From positions 1 to 64,000 of the forward strand of contig NZ_JAPFQA010000022.1 of NCBI RefSeq assembly GCF_027563465.1: DNA of 64,000 nucleotides, in the 5' to 3' direction. Of the stretch, positions 34,031 to 42,406 are shown one piece after another (the stretch's first letter is position 1; each line of letters starts with the position of its first letter). The notes beneath the pieces were generated by a model. It was given only the letters and a program-made list of their open reading frames with translations. It was not told the origin of the DNA and made no database searches. This stretch comes from Mesorhizobium qingshengii (GTDB lineage Bacteria; Pseudomonadota; Alphaproteobacteria; Rhizobiales; Rhizobiaceae). A program made the position numbers and the translations under genes.

Positions 34031-34384
34031 TCAGAACACCAGAACCTTGTCGGCGGCGAGCGTGGCGGCAGCGAGTTCCGCCATACTGCTGCGTTGCGCG
34101 CCCAGCACCATCTCGGTGTCTGCGAGGCCGCGCGCTTCCATACAGGTGCCGCACAGCAGAACCTGTCCCTTGCCGACAACCACCCCCTTTAGCATGCGTT
34201 CAACATTGTAGTAGCCGTCGGGAGTCTTCTGGCCCGCTTTCGCGGCCGCCACGGCATCGGCCATCAGAAACACGGTGATCATGGTTTCAGGCTTGCTCTT
34301 GATGAGAGCAAGAGCAAGCCGAAGGCCATTGTAGCAACGCTCCGTACCGTAAGGCGGGTCATTAAGGATGAGCAGTATCTGCAC
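34031..34384 (-). CDS. DsrE-family sulfur-relay protein
   Basis: A 117-residue DsrE/DsrF-like protein. It starts QILLILNDPPYG after a GTG with AAAGGA 6 nt upstream, and the conserved Cys pair lies in LLCGTCMEARG near residue 80. DsrE-type proteins carry persulfide sulfur between partners in the cytoplasm. It is immediately upstream of the desulfurase stub and about 80 bp downstream of the SHOCT protein, on the same strand as the persulfide-linked MFS/hydrolase genes. A longer upstream start is in frame but lacks a ribosome site. Confidence 0.87.
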   Translation of the reverse strand: MQILLILNDPPYGTERCYNGLRLALALIKSKPETMITVFLMADAVAAAKAGQKTPDGYYNVERMLKGVVVGKGQVLLCGTCMEARGLADTEMVLGAQRSSMAELAAATLAADKVLVF

Positions 34385-34465
34385 AAGTGTCCTTTCTTCG
34401 GCTGGTCGAAAGTACTTCCGTCGGGTAGCGACTTTTGCAGCCTTCAACCATTCGGCGAAGGTGGC

Positions 34466-34831
34466 TTATTCACCGAGTACGCGTCGGCGCTCTTCGAACT
34501 CGTCCTTGTCGATCTCCCCGCGCGCAAAGCGTTCTTTGAGAATGTCGAGCGATGTGCGGCCCGGGGGCGTGTGATGTGGGAGCACTGTTCCCTGCCATGG
34601 ACCGCCTATCCAACGCAGAAGAACGACTACAGCGGCGATCAGCACAGCAAGCATCAGGATCATGAACAGCGGACCGAAAATCATGGCGTACCAGCCTCCA
34701 CCCCACCACATCATGTGCGGGCCATAAGCGTATCTATCCGTGTCTGCCGGTGCCTGTGCCCATGTTGGACCAGGCAAGAGGACCAGAGCCGCAGTCACCG
34801 CGGCGAAGTTCTTGGTCGGAAATTTTTCCAT
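34466..34831 (-). CDS. SHOCT-domain membrane protein
   Basis: A 121-residue protein with a signal peptide or first helix (about 7-26), a second helix with the Trp/Gly-rich start MMWWGGGWYAMIFGPLFM and a C-terminal SHOCT domain (LDILKERFARGEIDKDEFEERRRVL). SHOCT domains are short helical oligomerisation modules; proteins of this layout are common next to metal and redox genes, without known function. The start at MEKFPT has CGGAGC 7 nt upstream. Confidence 0.85.
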   Translation of the reverse strand: MEKFPTKNFAAVTAALVLLPGPTWAQAPADTDRYAYGPHMMWWGGGWYAMIFGPLFMILMLAVLIAAVVVLLRWIGGPWQGTVLPHHTPPGRTSLDILKERFARGEIDKDEFEERRRVLGE

Positions 34832-34883
34832 CAGCTTGCTCCGCAATGACCGAACGCTGGCGAATTGCTTCCTTCATAAGCCA

Positions 34884-36185
34884 TTATGTTACTCCGCCTG
34901 GTGGCTCGGTATCTTGCGCGAGATCAAGAAGGCCACCCGAACGCTCGCGCATGACGAGCGCGACGATGGCTCCAGAGACAAACGTCAATGAGGCGATCGA
35001 TGTGATCGCCCATGAGAGCCCGAAGCGATCGGCGATGAGACCTGCGGAGAGCGCGCCGATCGCGTAGCCGAGATCGCGCCAGAATCGATAAACGCTGAGC
35101 GAGCGGGCGCGCCAGGTTGGATGCGAGGCGTCGGAAACAGCCGCGATCAGACTTGGATAGACCATTGCGGTTCCAAGGCCGAGAAGAAGACTGCCGACAA
35201 GCCACCATTCGAACCGGCTCGTGGCGGCGGTAAGAAACAGGCCGCCGGCCTGGGTCCACATTCCGGCAACGATCAGGCCTTTGCGACCCCAGCGATCGCT
35301 CAACGGGCCGGTGACGATCTGCAGGATTCCCCATGTCGCGGGATAGATCGCCTTCAGGATGCCGATGCGCTCGACGCCAAGTCCGAAGGACACGAAGAAC
35401 AGCGGGAAGATACCCCAGCTCATGCCGTCGTTGAGGTTGTTGACGAGGCCGGCTTGCGAGGCCGCGAACAGATTGCGATCCCGGAACGAGGTCAGCGCGA
35501 AAACCTCCCGGAAGCTCATCGGCGCGGATTGCTGTGCGTGAGTGGATGCCTCGAGCCGGAGGTGGTCGCGCGTGTCGCGGACCAGCAGGATCGACAGCAT
35601 GGCGCCGATGACCGCGTAGCCGATGCCGAGATAGATCGGCACCGGCCGCAATCCGTATCGCGAAGCAAGATAGCCGGTGAGGAACGCCGTTACGCCAACG
35701 GCGAGATAGCCGGCAAATTCATTGAGGCCGACGGCAAGGCCGCGCGACTTCGGGCCGACGAGATCGACCTTCATGATCACCGTCATCGACCAGGCCAGTC
35801 CCTGGTTGATGCCGAGCAGTGCGTTGGCCGCGATCACCCATCCCCAGCTCGGGGCCCAGATGATCATGAACGGGACCGGCAAGCCGACAAGCCAGCCGAG
35901 GACGAGAACGCGCTTGCGCCCCCAGCTATCGGCGAGCTGGCCCGAGACGAGATTGGCAAGCGCCTTGACCACGCCGAAGCTGACGATGAAGGAGACGACG
36001 AGTGTCGTCGACGTGATGCCGAACTCTTCCGACCCGATGAGCGGCACGACCGTGCGTTCGATCCCGACCATGCCGCCGACAAAGGCATTCACCAGCATCA
36101 GGAGAGCAAATTGCCGCCAGTTTTCCTTGAGCCCAAGCCTGACCGTGGAGCCTGCTGACCGCGAAAGCGATGCCGCATTGCTCAC
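34884..36185 (-). CDS. MFS transporter
   Basis: A 433-residue major facilitator with twelve helices. The loop 2-3 signature reads GQLADSWGRKRVL and its counterpart in the second half is GPLSDRWGRKGLI. It lies 3 bp after the persulfide-dioxygenase-like gene in the same direction, and both are divergent from the ArsR-rhodanese regulator. The substrate is not evident; context favours sulfur compounds or a thiol-linked metalloid. Confidence 0.92.
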   Translation of the reverse strand: MSNAASLSRSAGSTVRLGLKENWRQFALLMLVNAFVGGMVGIERTVVPLIGSEEFGITSTTLVVSFIVSFGVVKALANLVSGQLADSWGRKRVLVLGWLVGLPVPFMIIWAPSWGWVIAANALLGINQGLAWSMTVIMKVDLVGPKSRGLAVGLNEFAGYLAVGVTAFLTGYLASRYGLRPVPIYLGIGYAVIGAMLSILLVRDTRDHLRLEASTHAQQSAPMSFREVFALTSFRDRNLFAASQAGLVNNLNDGMSWGIFPLFFVSFGLGVERIGILKAIYPATWGILQIVTGPLSDRWGRKGLIVAGMWTQAGGLFLTAATSRFEWWLVGSLLLGLGTAMVYPSLIAAVSDASHPTWRARSLSVYRFWRDLGYAIGALSAGLIADRFGLSWAITSIASLTFVSGAIVALVMRERSGGLLDLAQDTEPPGGVT

Positions 36186-36188
36186 CGG

Positions 36189-36929
36189 TCAGGCCGCGGC
36201 GGCGGCCAGGCCGGCATTGGCTGCGCGGTTGCGCGCCGCATCCGGCGGCGGGGGCGGTATGTCCGCGATCATAGTAGCAACGAAAGCGTCCTCGTCCTCG
36301 ATGCGGAATGCCTTGTTGAAGCGCTTTTCGAAGCCAATCGTCGATGTCGGCTTGCCGCTGAGCGAGCGCCCGCAGACCGAGCCGGAATAGGCGCCTGGCA
36401 GCACCTCGACGTGATCTGGCAGTTGCTTGAGACGGCGCACGCTGGAAAACAGCGTCCGCGCACCGGCCTCGGCGCTGGTTGCAAGCTCGGTTCGTCCGAG
36501 ATCGCCAACCATGAGCGTGTGGCCTGTCAGCACGAACCATGGCTCGGCCGCGCGTGTCCTGTCGGTGACCAGGAGCGAGACGTGCTCCGGCGTGTGTCCG
36601 GGCGTGTGCATGACGGTCATGGTCACGTTACCCAGCTCGAGCACCTCGCCGTCCTTGGCGCCCCGAAACGGGAAACCGGCTTGCGCGCCATCGAACAGCA
36701 CGTATTGCGCACCGGAAGCTGCGGCGAGTGAGCGCCCGGCGGAAATGTGGTCAGCATGGATGTGCGTGTCGACCACATAGAGGATGCGCATGCCGGTTGC
36801 CTCGGCAACCCTAAGATAAGGCGCGATGTCGCCGACCGGATCGACGACGGCGGCGGCCGACTTGCCGCCGCATCCGAACAGGTAGGACGCGGCGACGGGG
36901 TCGGAATGGAGGAATTGACGGAGGATCAT
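36189..36929 (-). CDS. metallo-beta-lactamase-fold hydrolase, persulfide-dioxygenase-like
   Basis: A 246-residue MBL-fold protein of the ETHE1/glyoxalase II group. The metal motif is DTHIHADH (near residue 54), followed by HTPGHTPEHVSL and LTGHTLMVGDLGR. ETHE1 members use one Fe(II) to oxidise glutathione persulfide to sulfite. It is divergent from the ArsR-rhodanese fusion with the operator between them, an arrangement like bigR-blh sulfide detoxification loci. A Pro/Ala-rich tail ends the protein. Confidence 0.88.
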   Translation of the reverse strand: MILRQFLHSDPVAASYLFGCGGKSAAAVVDPVGDIAPYLRVAEATGMRILYVVDTHIHADHISAGRSLAAASGAQYVLFDGAQAGFPFRGAKDGEVLELGNVTMTVMHTPGHTPEHVSLLVTDRTRAAEPWFVLTGHTLMVGDLGRTELATSAEAGARTLFSSVRRLKQLPDHVEVLPGAYSGSVCGRSLSGKPTSTIGFEKRFNKAFRIEDEDAFVATMIADIPPPPPDAARNRAANAGLAAAAA

Positions 36930-36956
36930 GGCTTGCGCTCTCTACCTCTCCTGGAT

Positions 36957-36982
36957 AACATTCAATTATTCTGCTGAATGTT
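36957..36982. promoter_or_regulatory. operator between hydrolase and ArsR-rhodanese genes
   Basis: Perfect 8-bp arms AACATTCA and TGAATGTT separated by 10 AT-rich bases. It sits in the divergent promoter region and resembles the ATTC/GAAT half-sites bound by SqrR/BigR-type ArsR proteins. It overlaps the ATG at 36978, which argues that the regulator starts at 36999. Confidence 0.75.
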
Positions 36983-36998
36983 TCATCGAGAAGATCGC

Positions 36999-37670
36999 AT
37001 GTCAAGCATCGGGCCAAAACAGGCGATCTTCGCCAGCCTTGCCGAAGTAGCTCAGGCGCTCGGGCATGCGCACCGGCTGGAATTGCTGGAGCATCTCGCC
37101 CAGGGCGAACGCAGCGTCGAGGGACTTGCGGCGCGAGCGGGCCTCAACTTTGCCAACGCCTCACGCCACCTTCAAATCCTTCGACGCGCGCGACTTGTCG
37201 AGGCGCAGCGGCACGGCAAGCATGTGCTTTATCGTCTTGCCGGAGATGCCCAGGTGGTCGAATTGATGAAGGCCCTGGGGCGCGTCGGCGAGCGGAACGT
37301 CGCCGAGGTCAATCGCGTCATGACCGACTATTTCCACACTCGCGACGCGCTGGAGGCTGTGTCGCGCGAAGATCTTGTCTCGAGGCTGCATGACGGCCTT
37401 GTCACGGTTCTCGACGTCCGTTCGGAGGATGAATTTGCGCTCGGACATCTTCCGGGGGCGCTCAACATCCCGCTCACTGAACTCGAGCGCCGGTTGGCGG
37501 AGCTTCCCGCGAACCGGGAGGTCATCGCCTATTGCCGTGGTCCTTATTGCGTTCTGTCCTTCGAGGCTGTCGCGGCATTGCGGACGCGAGGGTATGTCGT
37601 TCACCGGCTCGAGGACGGCTATCCCGAATGGAAGGCTGCAGGCCTACCGGTCCAGGCGGCGGTGGCCTGA
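36999..37670 (+). CDS. ArsR-family regulator fused to a rhodanese domain
   Basis: A 223-residue fusion. Residues 1-105 are an ArsR winged helix (recognition helix NFANASRHLQILRRA), and residues 125-220 a rhodanese domain with catalytic Cys in AYCRGPYC. The ArsR part has no cysteine, so metal or persulfide sensing through the DNA-binding domain is excluded; a signal is more likely read through persulfidation of the rhodanese Cys pair. GAGAAG precedes the chosen ATG; an upstream ATG at 36978 lies within the operator. Divergent from the hydrolase and MFS genes. Confidence 0.92.
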   Translation: MSSIGPKQAIFASLAEVAQALGHAHRLELLEHLAQGERSVEGLAARAGLNFANASRHLQILRRARLVEAQRHGKHVLYRLAGDAQVVELMKALGRVGERNVAEVNRVMTDYFHTRDALEAVSREDLVSRLHDGLVTVLDVRSEDEFALGHLPGALNIPLTELERRLAELPANREVIAYCRGPYCVLSFEAVAALRTRGYVVHRLEDGYPEWKAAGLPVQAAVA

Positions 37671-37706
37671 AGTGGTCCCGCATCCAAAAGTATTCGGACA
37701 AGCAAC

Positions 37707-38567
37707 ATGACGCCACCAATTCCGCGATCACCGTTGCTCGAGCTGAAGGACTATTCGGCCGAGTCCGTGTTTCAGGTTGAAAACATGCTGCGCGAGGCGC
37801 GGCGGCAGAAAGGTCTGCCTTTGGAGCCCGTGCCTGCCGTATGCGTCCTTGATCCGGACGGCGACATAGTGCGCCGCTTGCGGAAAGATGGCCGCGCCCG
37901 CCCCTCACCGGGCTGGGCCTGCTATCATACCGTCCTTGACGAGTTCGAGTTGGATGGCCAGACGCTTGGCATCGTTGGCTGTGCGGTCGGTTCTTCGTTC
38001 GCCGTGCTGGTCGCCGAGCAGCTGTTTGCGTCGGGATGCCTCTTGCTGATCAGCATCACCTCGGCCGGGCAGATTACAGTTCTCGGACCGCCGCCCTATT
38101 TCGTGCTGATCGACCGCGCCCTTCGTGATGAAGGAACAAGCCACCACTACGCTCCGCCTGCTGAATTCGCCGAAGGCAACGCCGACCTGATTGCATGGGT
38201 ACGCCCTTCCCTAACGGACTTGCCCGAACCAATTCACACGGGGGCGAGCTGGACCACCGATGCCCCTTTTCGCGAAACTGAGCGTGCGATTGAAGCGCGT
38301 CGGATGCAGGGAATTGCTGCCGTCGAGATGGAAGCAGCCGCGCTCTACGCGTTTGCGGCGGCGCGTCACAAGCACGTGATCTGCTTCGCCCATGTAACAA
38401 ACCAGATGGGTCAGGCCGAAGGTGATTTTGAGAAGGGCGAAGCCGACGGTACCGCCGACGCGTTGGCGGTTATCGCTGCGGTTGCCCGGAGCGTCAGAAC
38501 GTATCAGCCGCTGAACGGCGGTCGTGTCTCAGTCGGAATTTGCGGACCTGACGATAGCCGCTCGTGA
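37707..38567 (+). CDS. nucleoside phosphorylase-family protein
   Basis: A 286-residue protein of the PNP/UDP phosphorylase superfamily. Characteristic elements are the phosphate-loop-like GIVGCAVGSSFAV, GASWTTDAPFRET and the base/ribose-binding VEMEAAALYAFA. Members cleave purine or uridine nucleosides by phosphorolysis. It starts 36 bp after the ArsR-rhodanese gene. Its link with that regulator is unclear. The 3' end overlaps the convergent gene by 39 bp. Confidence 0.85.
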   Translation: MTPPIPRSPLLELKDYSAESVFQVENMLREARRQKGLPLEPVPAVCVLDPDGDIVRRLRKDGRARPSPGWACYHTVLDEFELDGQTLGIVGCAVGSSFAVLVAEQLFASGCLLLISITSAGQITVLGPPPYFVLIDRALRDEGTSHHYAPPAEFAEGNADLIAWVRPSLTDLPEPIHTGASWTTDAPFRETERAIEARRMQGIAAVEMEAAALYAFAAARHKHVICFAHVTNQMGQAEGDFEKGEADGTADALAVIAAVARSVRTYQPLNGGRVSVGICGPDDSRS

Positions 38568-39083
38568 GCGATCGAAGTCCAGAACCAGCTTGTGCCGGAA
38601 CAAAGCATAGAGGATTATCGGCATTCCGATCGCGCCAGGCAGAATCCAAAACGCAATATCCGGAAGCTCCTTCCACAGCGGCAGATTCTTGCCGTTATCG
38701 ACGTAGAATGCAGTAAGCATCACGATGTAGGATGCGCCCATGCCAGTGAGATGCAGTCTGGGCCATTGGCGCCAGCGCCGTCGGGCGGCAGTGCGTCCTA
38801 GACATGCCGACGCGAAAGAAACAGTCCCTAGCGCGAACAGGTTGTAGTTTTCGGCCCAACGCACAAGCGACAGAGCGCTCATGGTGACGAACACACCGAA
38901 CAGGCACCAGAAATAAAAGATCCCAAAATTAGAGTGGCGGCCACGCCCTTTTTGACTAAGCATCGCGACAGCGCCTGTGATCACGGCGGCAAGCCCGAAC
39001 AGAACATGGGCACCGACAACAGCCAGAAAGATTGGACTGTTGGAGGGAATGGGGATGCCCAGGATGATTGTTGTGCTTTCCAT
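38529..39083 (-). CDS. membrane protein, DUF2306-like
   Basis: A 184-residue membrane protein with five helices. The pattern GRHSNFGIFYFW, SALSLVRWAENYN and LHLTGMGASYIVMLTAF, with a His in the second and fourth helices, resembles DUF2306 and haem-related predicted membrane proteins, but the match is not firm. The ATG at MESTT was chosen since upstream residues are unlike a membrane protein. It could be the last gene of the MerR operon, 115 bp after the YnfA gene. Confidence 0.65.
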   Translation of the reverse strand: MESTTIILGIPIPSNSPIFLAVVGAHVLFGLAAVITGAVAMLSQKGRGRHSNFGIFYFWCLFGVFVTMSALSLVRWAENYNLFALGTVSFASACLGRTAARRRWRQWPRLHLTGMGASYIVMLTAFYVDNGKNLPLWKELPDIAFWILPGAIGMPIILYALFRHKLVLDFDRSRAAIVRSANSD

Positions 39084-39198
39084 GCATTTGGCCATTCGAC
39101 GCCGGATTTCAATGCAACAGGCGCACGCCGCTATTGATTCCAATACATAACAAACTCCTGCGTGGCGACCTTGACTCGGACCTGGCGTGCTATCGTGG

Positions 39199-39555
39199 TT
39201 AGGCGCCGCGTGGCGCGAACAGGATGACGCCTGCAGCAACGATGGCGATCGCCCCTCCGGCCAGGTCCCATGTGTCCGGCCGATGCCCTTCGGCCAGCCA
39301 CAGCCACAGCAAGGAAGCGATGATATAGATGCTGCCATAGGCGGCGTAAGCCCGCCCCGCATAGTCGCTCGGCACCAGCGTCAGCAGGTAGGCGAACAAA
39401 ATCAGCGAGGCGACACCCGGCGCCAGCCACAGGATCGATTTCCCCTGTCGCAGCCAAGCCCAGAAGGCAAAGCAGCCGGCGATCTCGGCCAGCGCGGCCG
39501 CTGCGAACGTCAGGAAAGTGCTGAACAGGACAGGCATGTCAGCCGAACTTGTCAT
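39199..39555 (-). CDS. YnfA/UPF0060 small membrane protein
   Basis: A 118-residue protein with four helices. The family blocks are AALAEIAGCFAFWAWLR, GRAYAAYGSIYIIASLLWLW and WDLAGGAIAIVAAGVI. It resembles small multidrug-resistance transporters in size and topology, though its transport role is unproven. The start overlaps the CcdA stop as ATGA, so it belongs to the same operon. Confidence 0.9.
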   Translation of the reverse strand: MTSSADMPVLFSTFLTFAAAALAEIAGCFAFWAWLRQGKSILWLAPGVASLILFAYLLTLVPSDYAGRAYAAYGSIYIIASLLWLWLAEGHRPDTWDLAGGAIAIVAAGVILFAPRGA

Positions 39556-40259
39556 ATGCGCGTGGTGATGGCCACCAGCCAGTCCGGCAAGGCTCGTTCG
39601 AGGCCGATTTGTATCGTGCGATCGAAGCCGGACAGGGTCATGACGCCGGCGATGACCAGCAGCACGCCGAGGACCATCTTGACGCCGCCGGACGCGCCCA
39701 GCATCGGGCCGCGCCAGCGCACGAGCGCTTCGCGCGACATCAGTGCGAGAGCCAGCAGCGGCAATGACGTGCCGATGCCGAAAGCCAGCATGGTCAACAC
39801 CACCATGCCGAGATTTTCGCCGCGTGAGGCCATGATCGAAGCGGCACCTAGCGTCGGCCCGACGCAAGGCGTCCATACAGCGCCCAGCAGCAACCCTGCG
39901 CCGAATTGACCAGAGATGCCGGAGGTGGAGAGGCCACCGAAGCGGCTTTGCGTCCAGTTACTCACGGGGCCGGCCGCACTGGCAAACTGAGTCTGGAAGC
40001 GCGGGACGAGCAGCACCGCCCCCAATAGGATCAGCAGCACGGCGGCGGCCGATCGAAACACCGTCATGTCTAGCCCGATCGAAAAACCGATGGTGGCCAC
40101 GAAGACGCCTATCGCGGTGAAGGACACGGCAACGCCGGTGGCCAGGGCCAGCGGTGCCAGCTTATGTTCAGCCACGGCGCCGGTCAGGACGACCGGCAGC
40201 AGCGGCAGCACACAGGGCGAAAGGATCGACAGAACACCGGCAAGCAGGGCAAGCAGCAT
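39552..40259 (-). CDS. CcdA-type transmembrane thiol-disulfide transporter
   Basis: A 235-residue six-helix protein that moves reducing equivalents from cytoplasmic thioredoxin to the periplasm. The two redox Cys lie in the first and fourth helices: ILSPCVLPLLP and VWTPCVGPTLG. The start MLLALL follows the thioredoxin-like gene stop by 1 bp; the longer in-frame start is within that gene. It is probably dedicated to its neighbouring exported thioredoxin. A paralogue lies at 58.3-59.1 kb. Confidence 0.93.
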   Translation of the reverse strand: MLLALLAGVLSILSPCVLPLLPVVLTGAVAEHKLAPLALATGVAVSFTAIGVFVATIGFSIGLDMTVFRSAAAVLLILLGAVLLVPRFQTQFASAAGPVSNWTQSRFGGLSTSGISGQFGAGLLLGAVWTPCVGPTLGAASIMASRGENLGMVVLTMLAFGIGTSLPLLALALMSREALVRWRGPMLGASGGVKMVLGVLLVIAGVMTLSGFDRTIQIGLERALPDWLVAITTRI

Positions 40260-40260
40260 C

Positions 40261-40650
40261 TTACAGCGCCTCGCGCAGCAGCGCGTCGATGGCGACAGGG
40301 TCGGTTTGGCCGGTTTGCCGATCGACCTCCTTGCCACCCTTGTAGACAATCATCGTGCTTTGCATCTGCACGCGGTAGCGAGCCAGAATTTCCTTTTGCG
40401 TGTCGAAGTCGACATCGAATTTCTTCATGCGCTTGAAGTCGGGTGACGCAAGCAGCGACGCCACGATGGGTTTTTGCACCTGACAGGTTTCGCACCAGGG
40501 CGCGGTAACATGGATCAACATCGGGCCGCCTGCCTTGAGCGCTTCGTCGAAGCCGGGAATCGTTTCGTCGCCACTGTCGGCGAATACTGGGTCGGCGGCA
40601 GCGGCCATGCCAGCGGCGGCCGAGAACATTAGGAATTGACGACGTTGCAT
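40261..40650 (-). CDS. exported thioredoxin-fold protein
   Basis: A 129-residue protein with a signal sequence that begins RRQFLMFSAAAGM (Tat-like), a TAPWCETC active site near residue 52 (CxxC) and the cis-Pro loop replaced by STMIVY, which lacks the usual cis-Pro. Expected in the periplasm, reduced by the adjacent CcdA. The missing Pro may change substrate choice. Confidence 0.9.
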   Translation of the reverse strand: MQRRQFLMFSAAAGMAAAADPVFADSGDETIPGFDEALKAGGPMLIHVTAPWCETCQVQKPIVASLLASPDFKRMKKFDVDFDTQKEILARYRVQMQSTMIVYKGGKEVDRQTGQTDPVAIDALLREAL

Positions 40651-40651
40651 T

Positions 40652-41245
40652 TCAGGCAGTCTCCTTGAGGTTGGACGCAGCGAGTTCAGGGGCGAAGCTC
40701 TCGAAGAGCAGGTCTGCCGAGTCGGCCGCCGACTGCGGCGCGGTGATGGTGAGGAACACGCCGCGCGCGTCGTTCGTCAGGTCGAAGGTCAGGAAAGCGC
40801 AGCAGGTTTTTTCCTTGGCGACGAGGTCGCGTATGTCATCCAGCGCCTTCGGCTCATAGGTGAGACTTAGAGTGAGCGGCGTTCGCGATGCGTGCCGCAG
40901 CGAGCGCCGGGCAAGATCGAGGATGCCCGCCGCCCGTTCCTTGAAGTCGCCGGCATCGAGCGTGCAGGCGATCGGCTTTTCTTCACAAGAAGGACCACAC
41001 CCGCACTGACCCGCTGCCATGAGCGTTTGGAAGTCGGCATTCGGCGCGGCTTTGCGGCGTGAGAGAAGAAAAAAACCACCAGCGGCGACAACCCCCAAAG
41101 CCAGGCCAAGCTGGCCGACCAATGCCAAGCCGAGGCCGCCGGCGGCTATGGCGGCGATAATCGGCGGCCCAATCAGGGGCGCACAGCAAACCGTGCAGGC
41201 TCCCAGAAAAAGGCCGGTGCCTGCGTTCGTCTTGCCAATGTTCAT
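40652..41245 (-). CDS. Cys-rich membrane protein, MerT/MerC-like N-terminus
   Basis: A 197-residue protein. Two helices (about 10-30 and 38-58) carry vicinal cysteines in ACTVCCAPLIGP, like the first helix of MerT/MerC mercury importers. The cytoplasmic part has a metal-binding-like GQCGCGPSCEEKPIAC and an EKTCCAFLTFDL segment, a domain found in other metal-associated proteins. An AAGGAG site precedes the ATG, which overlaps the upstream stop (ATGA). It probably moves or traps a soft metal for the MerR-controlled operon. Confidence 0.8.
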   Translation of the reverse strand: MNIGKTNAGTGLFLGACTVCCAPLIGPPIIAAIAAGGLGLALVGQLGLALGVVAAGGFFLLSRRKAAPNADFQTLMAAGQCGCGPSCEEKPIACTLDAGDFKERAAGILDLARRSLRHASRTPLTLSLTYEPKALDDIRDLVAKEKTCCAFLTFDLTNDARGVFLTITAPQSAADSADLLFESFAPELAASNLKETA

Positions 41246-41880
41246 TGCGTATCTCTCCTTGTTGCCGATCCGGCGTTGGGGAAAGCGGCCTGCCAGGCCA
41301 GCACGGCCAGGATGACGACCGCAGCGTGGGCAAGCGCCGTCAGCGTGGCCAGGCCCGCGACGCTTGCGTTGGCCCGAGTGAGTTGCAGGATTACCTCGCG
41401 GCCATCGAGAATAGCCGCGACACCCGCCAGCAGGATGGCTAGCAAGAGCGTCGCGTTGCCAAGCCGCACAACGGCCCCAAAGCGCATAACGGCGGCGGCG
41501 AGCAAGATTGAAACACCGACGAACCCCCATGCCAGCCGGGGGTTTTCAAGGTCGATGCCAAGGATCGCTTCTTTGGGGCGCCCGACCGCGTCGCCGGCCT
41601 CGGCGCGACTGCCGGTTTCGCTAGCTTCAGCGTGACTGCTCGTTTCGCCGACCTCAGCGCTATCACCACCTTGTTTCACATTGGAATTCTCGGCAGCTTC
41701 ATCATGGCCGCCCGCAGCCTGTTCGCCTGCCTTGGCTGCTTCGTCGTGCGCGGCCGCGCGCGCGGGCTCGTGATGCCCGCTTCCTTCCATCAAGACGGCG
41801 GCGGCGAAGAGGAGTGCCGAAATCGCCAGCATTGCCGACGTCCAACGGACGAGGACGATCCGGTTTCCGAAAAAGCCCAT
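41242..41880 (-). CDS. membrane protein with acidic His/Ala/Glu-rich linker
   Basis: A 212-residue protein of unknown family. One helix at about 13-33 is followed by a low-complexity region (about 34-100) rich in Ala, Glu, Gly and His, with EASETGSRAEAGD-type repeats, and then three helices. The His/Glu linker is probably periplasmic and could bind metal ions. First gene of the operon after the 19-bp-spacer MerR promoter; AAAGGA precedes the ATG. No function assigned. Confidence 0.75.
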   Translation of the reverse strand: MGFFGNRIVLVRWTSAMLAISALLFAAAVLMEGSGHHEPARAAAHDEAAKAGEQAAGGHDEAAENSNVKQGGDSAEVGETSSHAEASETGSRAEAGDAVGRPKEAILGIDLENPRLAWGFVGVSILLAAAVMRFGAVVRLGNATLLLAILLAGVAAILDGREVILQLTRANASVAGLATLTALAHAAVVILAVLAWQAAFPNAGSATRRDTQ

Positions 41881-41913
41881 CGAATAATTTTCCTTTCGCA
41901 TCACTATCGAGAT

Positions 41914-41944
41914 AGCGTACTCCTTCAAGTAACTTGAAGTTCAA
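41914..41944 (-). promoter_or_regulatory. MerR-type promoter with 19-bp spacer
   Basis: On the minus strand -35 TTGAAC and -10 TACGCT are separated by 19 bp, the over-long spacing remodelled by MerR proteins. The spacer holds the dyad CTTCAAGT-A-ACTTGAAG (41923-41939). The promoter drives the genes from 41880 down; merR lies directly on the other side. Confidence 0.88.
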
Positions 41945-41956
41945 GAGGTATTTGCG

Positions 41957-42406
41957 ATGAATCTTCACGTCCGCGTATTGACCATCGGCGCGCTCGCCAA
42001 GGCCACCGGCGTCACGACGCCGACAATTCGCTATTATGAGGAGATCGGTCTGCTGCCCCCTGCCCCGCGCACCGCCGGCGGCCAACGCAGCTATGACGAT
42101 GACGATCTGGGTCGGCTGACATTCATCAAGCAGTGCCGGGACTTCGGTTTCGGCATCGATCAGGTGCGAGTCCTGCTGGATCTGTCGATCAGCACCAAAC
42201 GCGATTGTGTGGAAACGCGCGACATCGCCCAGGTGCATCTTGACGAGGTGCGCCAGAAGCTCGCCGAGATGCGCCTGCTCGAACGGCGGCTTGAGAGCTT
42301 CGTAACCCGCTGCAATGTTGCCTGCGCCGGCGGTCCCGGACAGGATTGCGTGATCTTCAAGGATATGGCGGCGCCTGCCAAGGCCGGAGGTTGTTGCGGC
42401 AGCTAG
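41957..42406 (+). CDS. MerR-family metal-responsive regulator
   Basis: A 149-residue MerR protein. The winged helix occupies residues 8-75 (TPTIRYYEEIGLLPP). Cys84, Cys119, Cys123 and Cys131 (RCNVACAGGPGQDC) occupy the positions of the metal-binding cysteines of MerR/CadR/PbrR proteins, and the tail ends in GGCCGS. This argues for a soft divalent metal such as Hg, Cd or Pb, not for Cu(I) or redox. Divergent from the operon it likely controls. Confidence 0.92.
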   Translation: MNLHVRVLTIGALAKATGVTTPTIRYYEEIGLLPPAPRTAGGQRSYDDDDLGRLTFIKQCRDFGFGIDQVRVLLDLSISTKRDCVETRDIAQVHLDEVRQKLAEMRLLERRLESFVTRCNVACAGGPGQDCVIFKDMAAPAKAGGCCGS

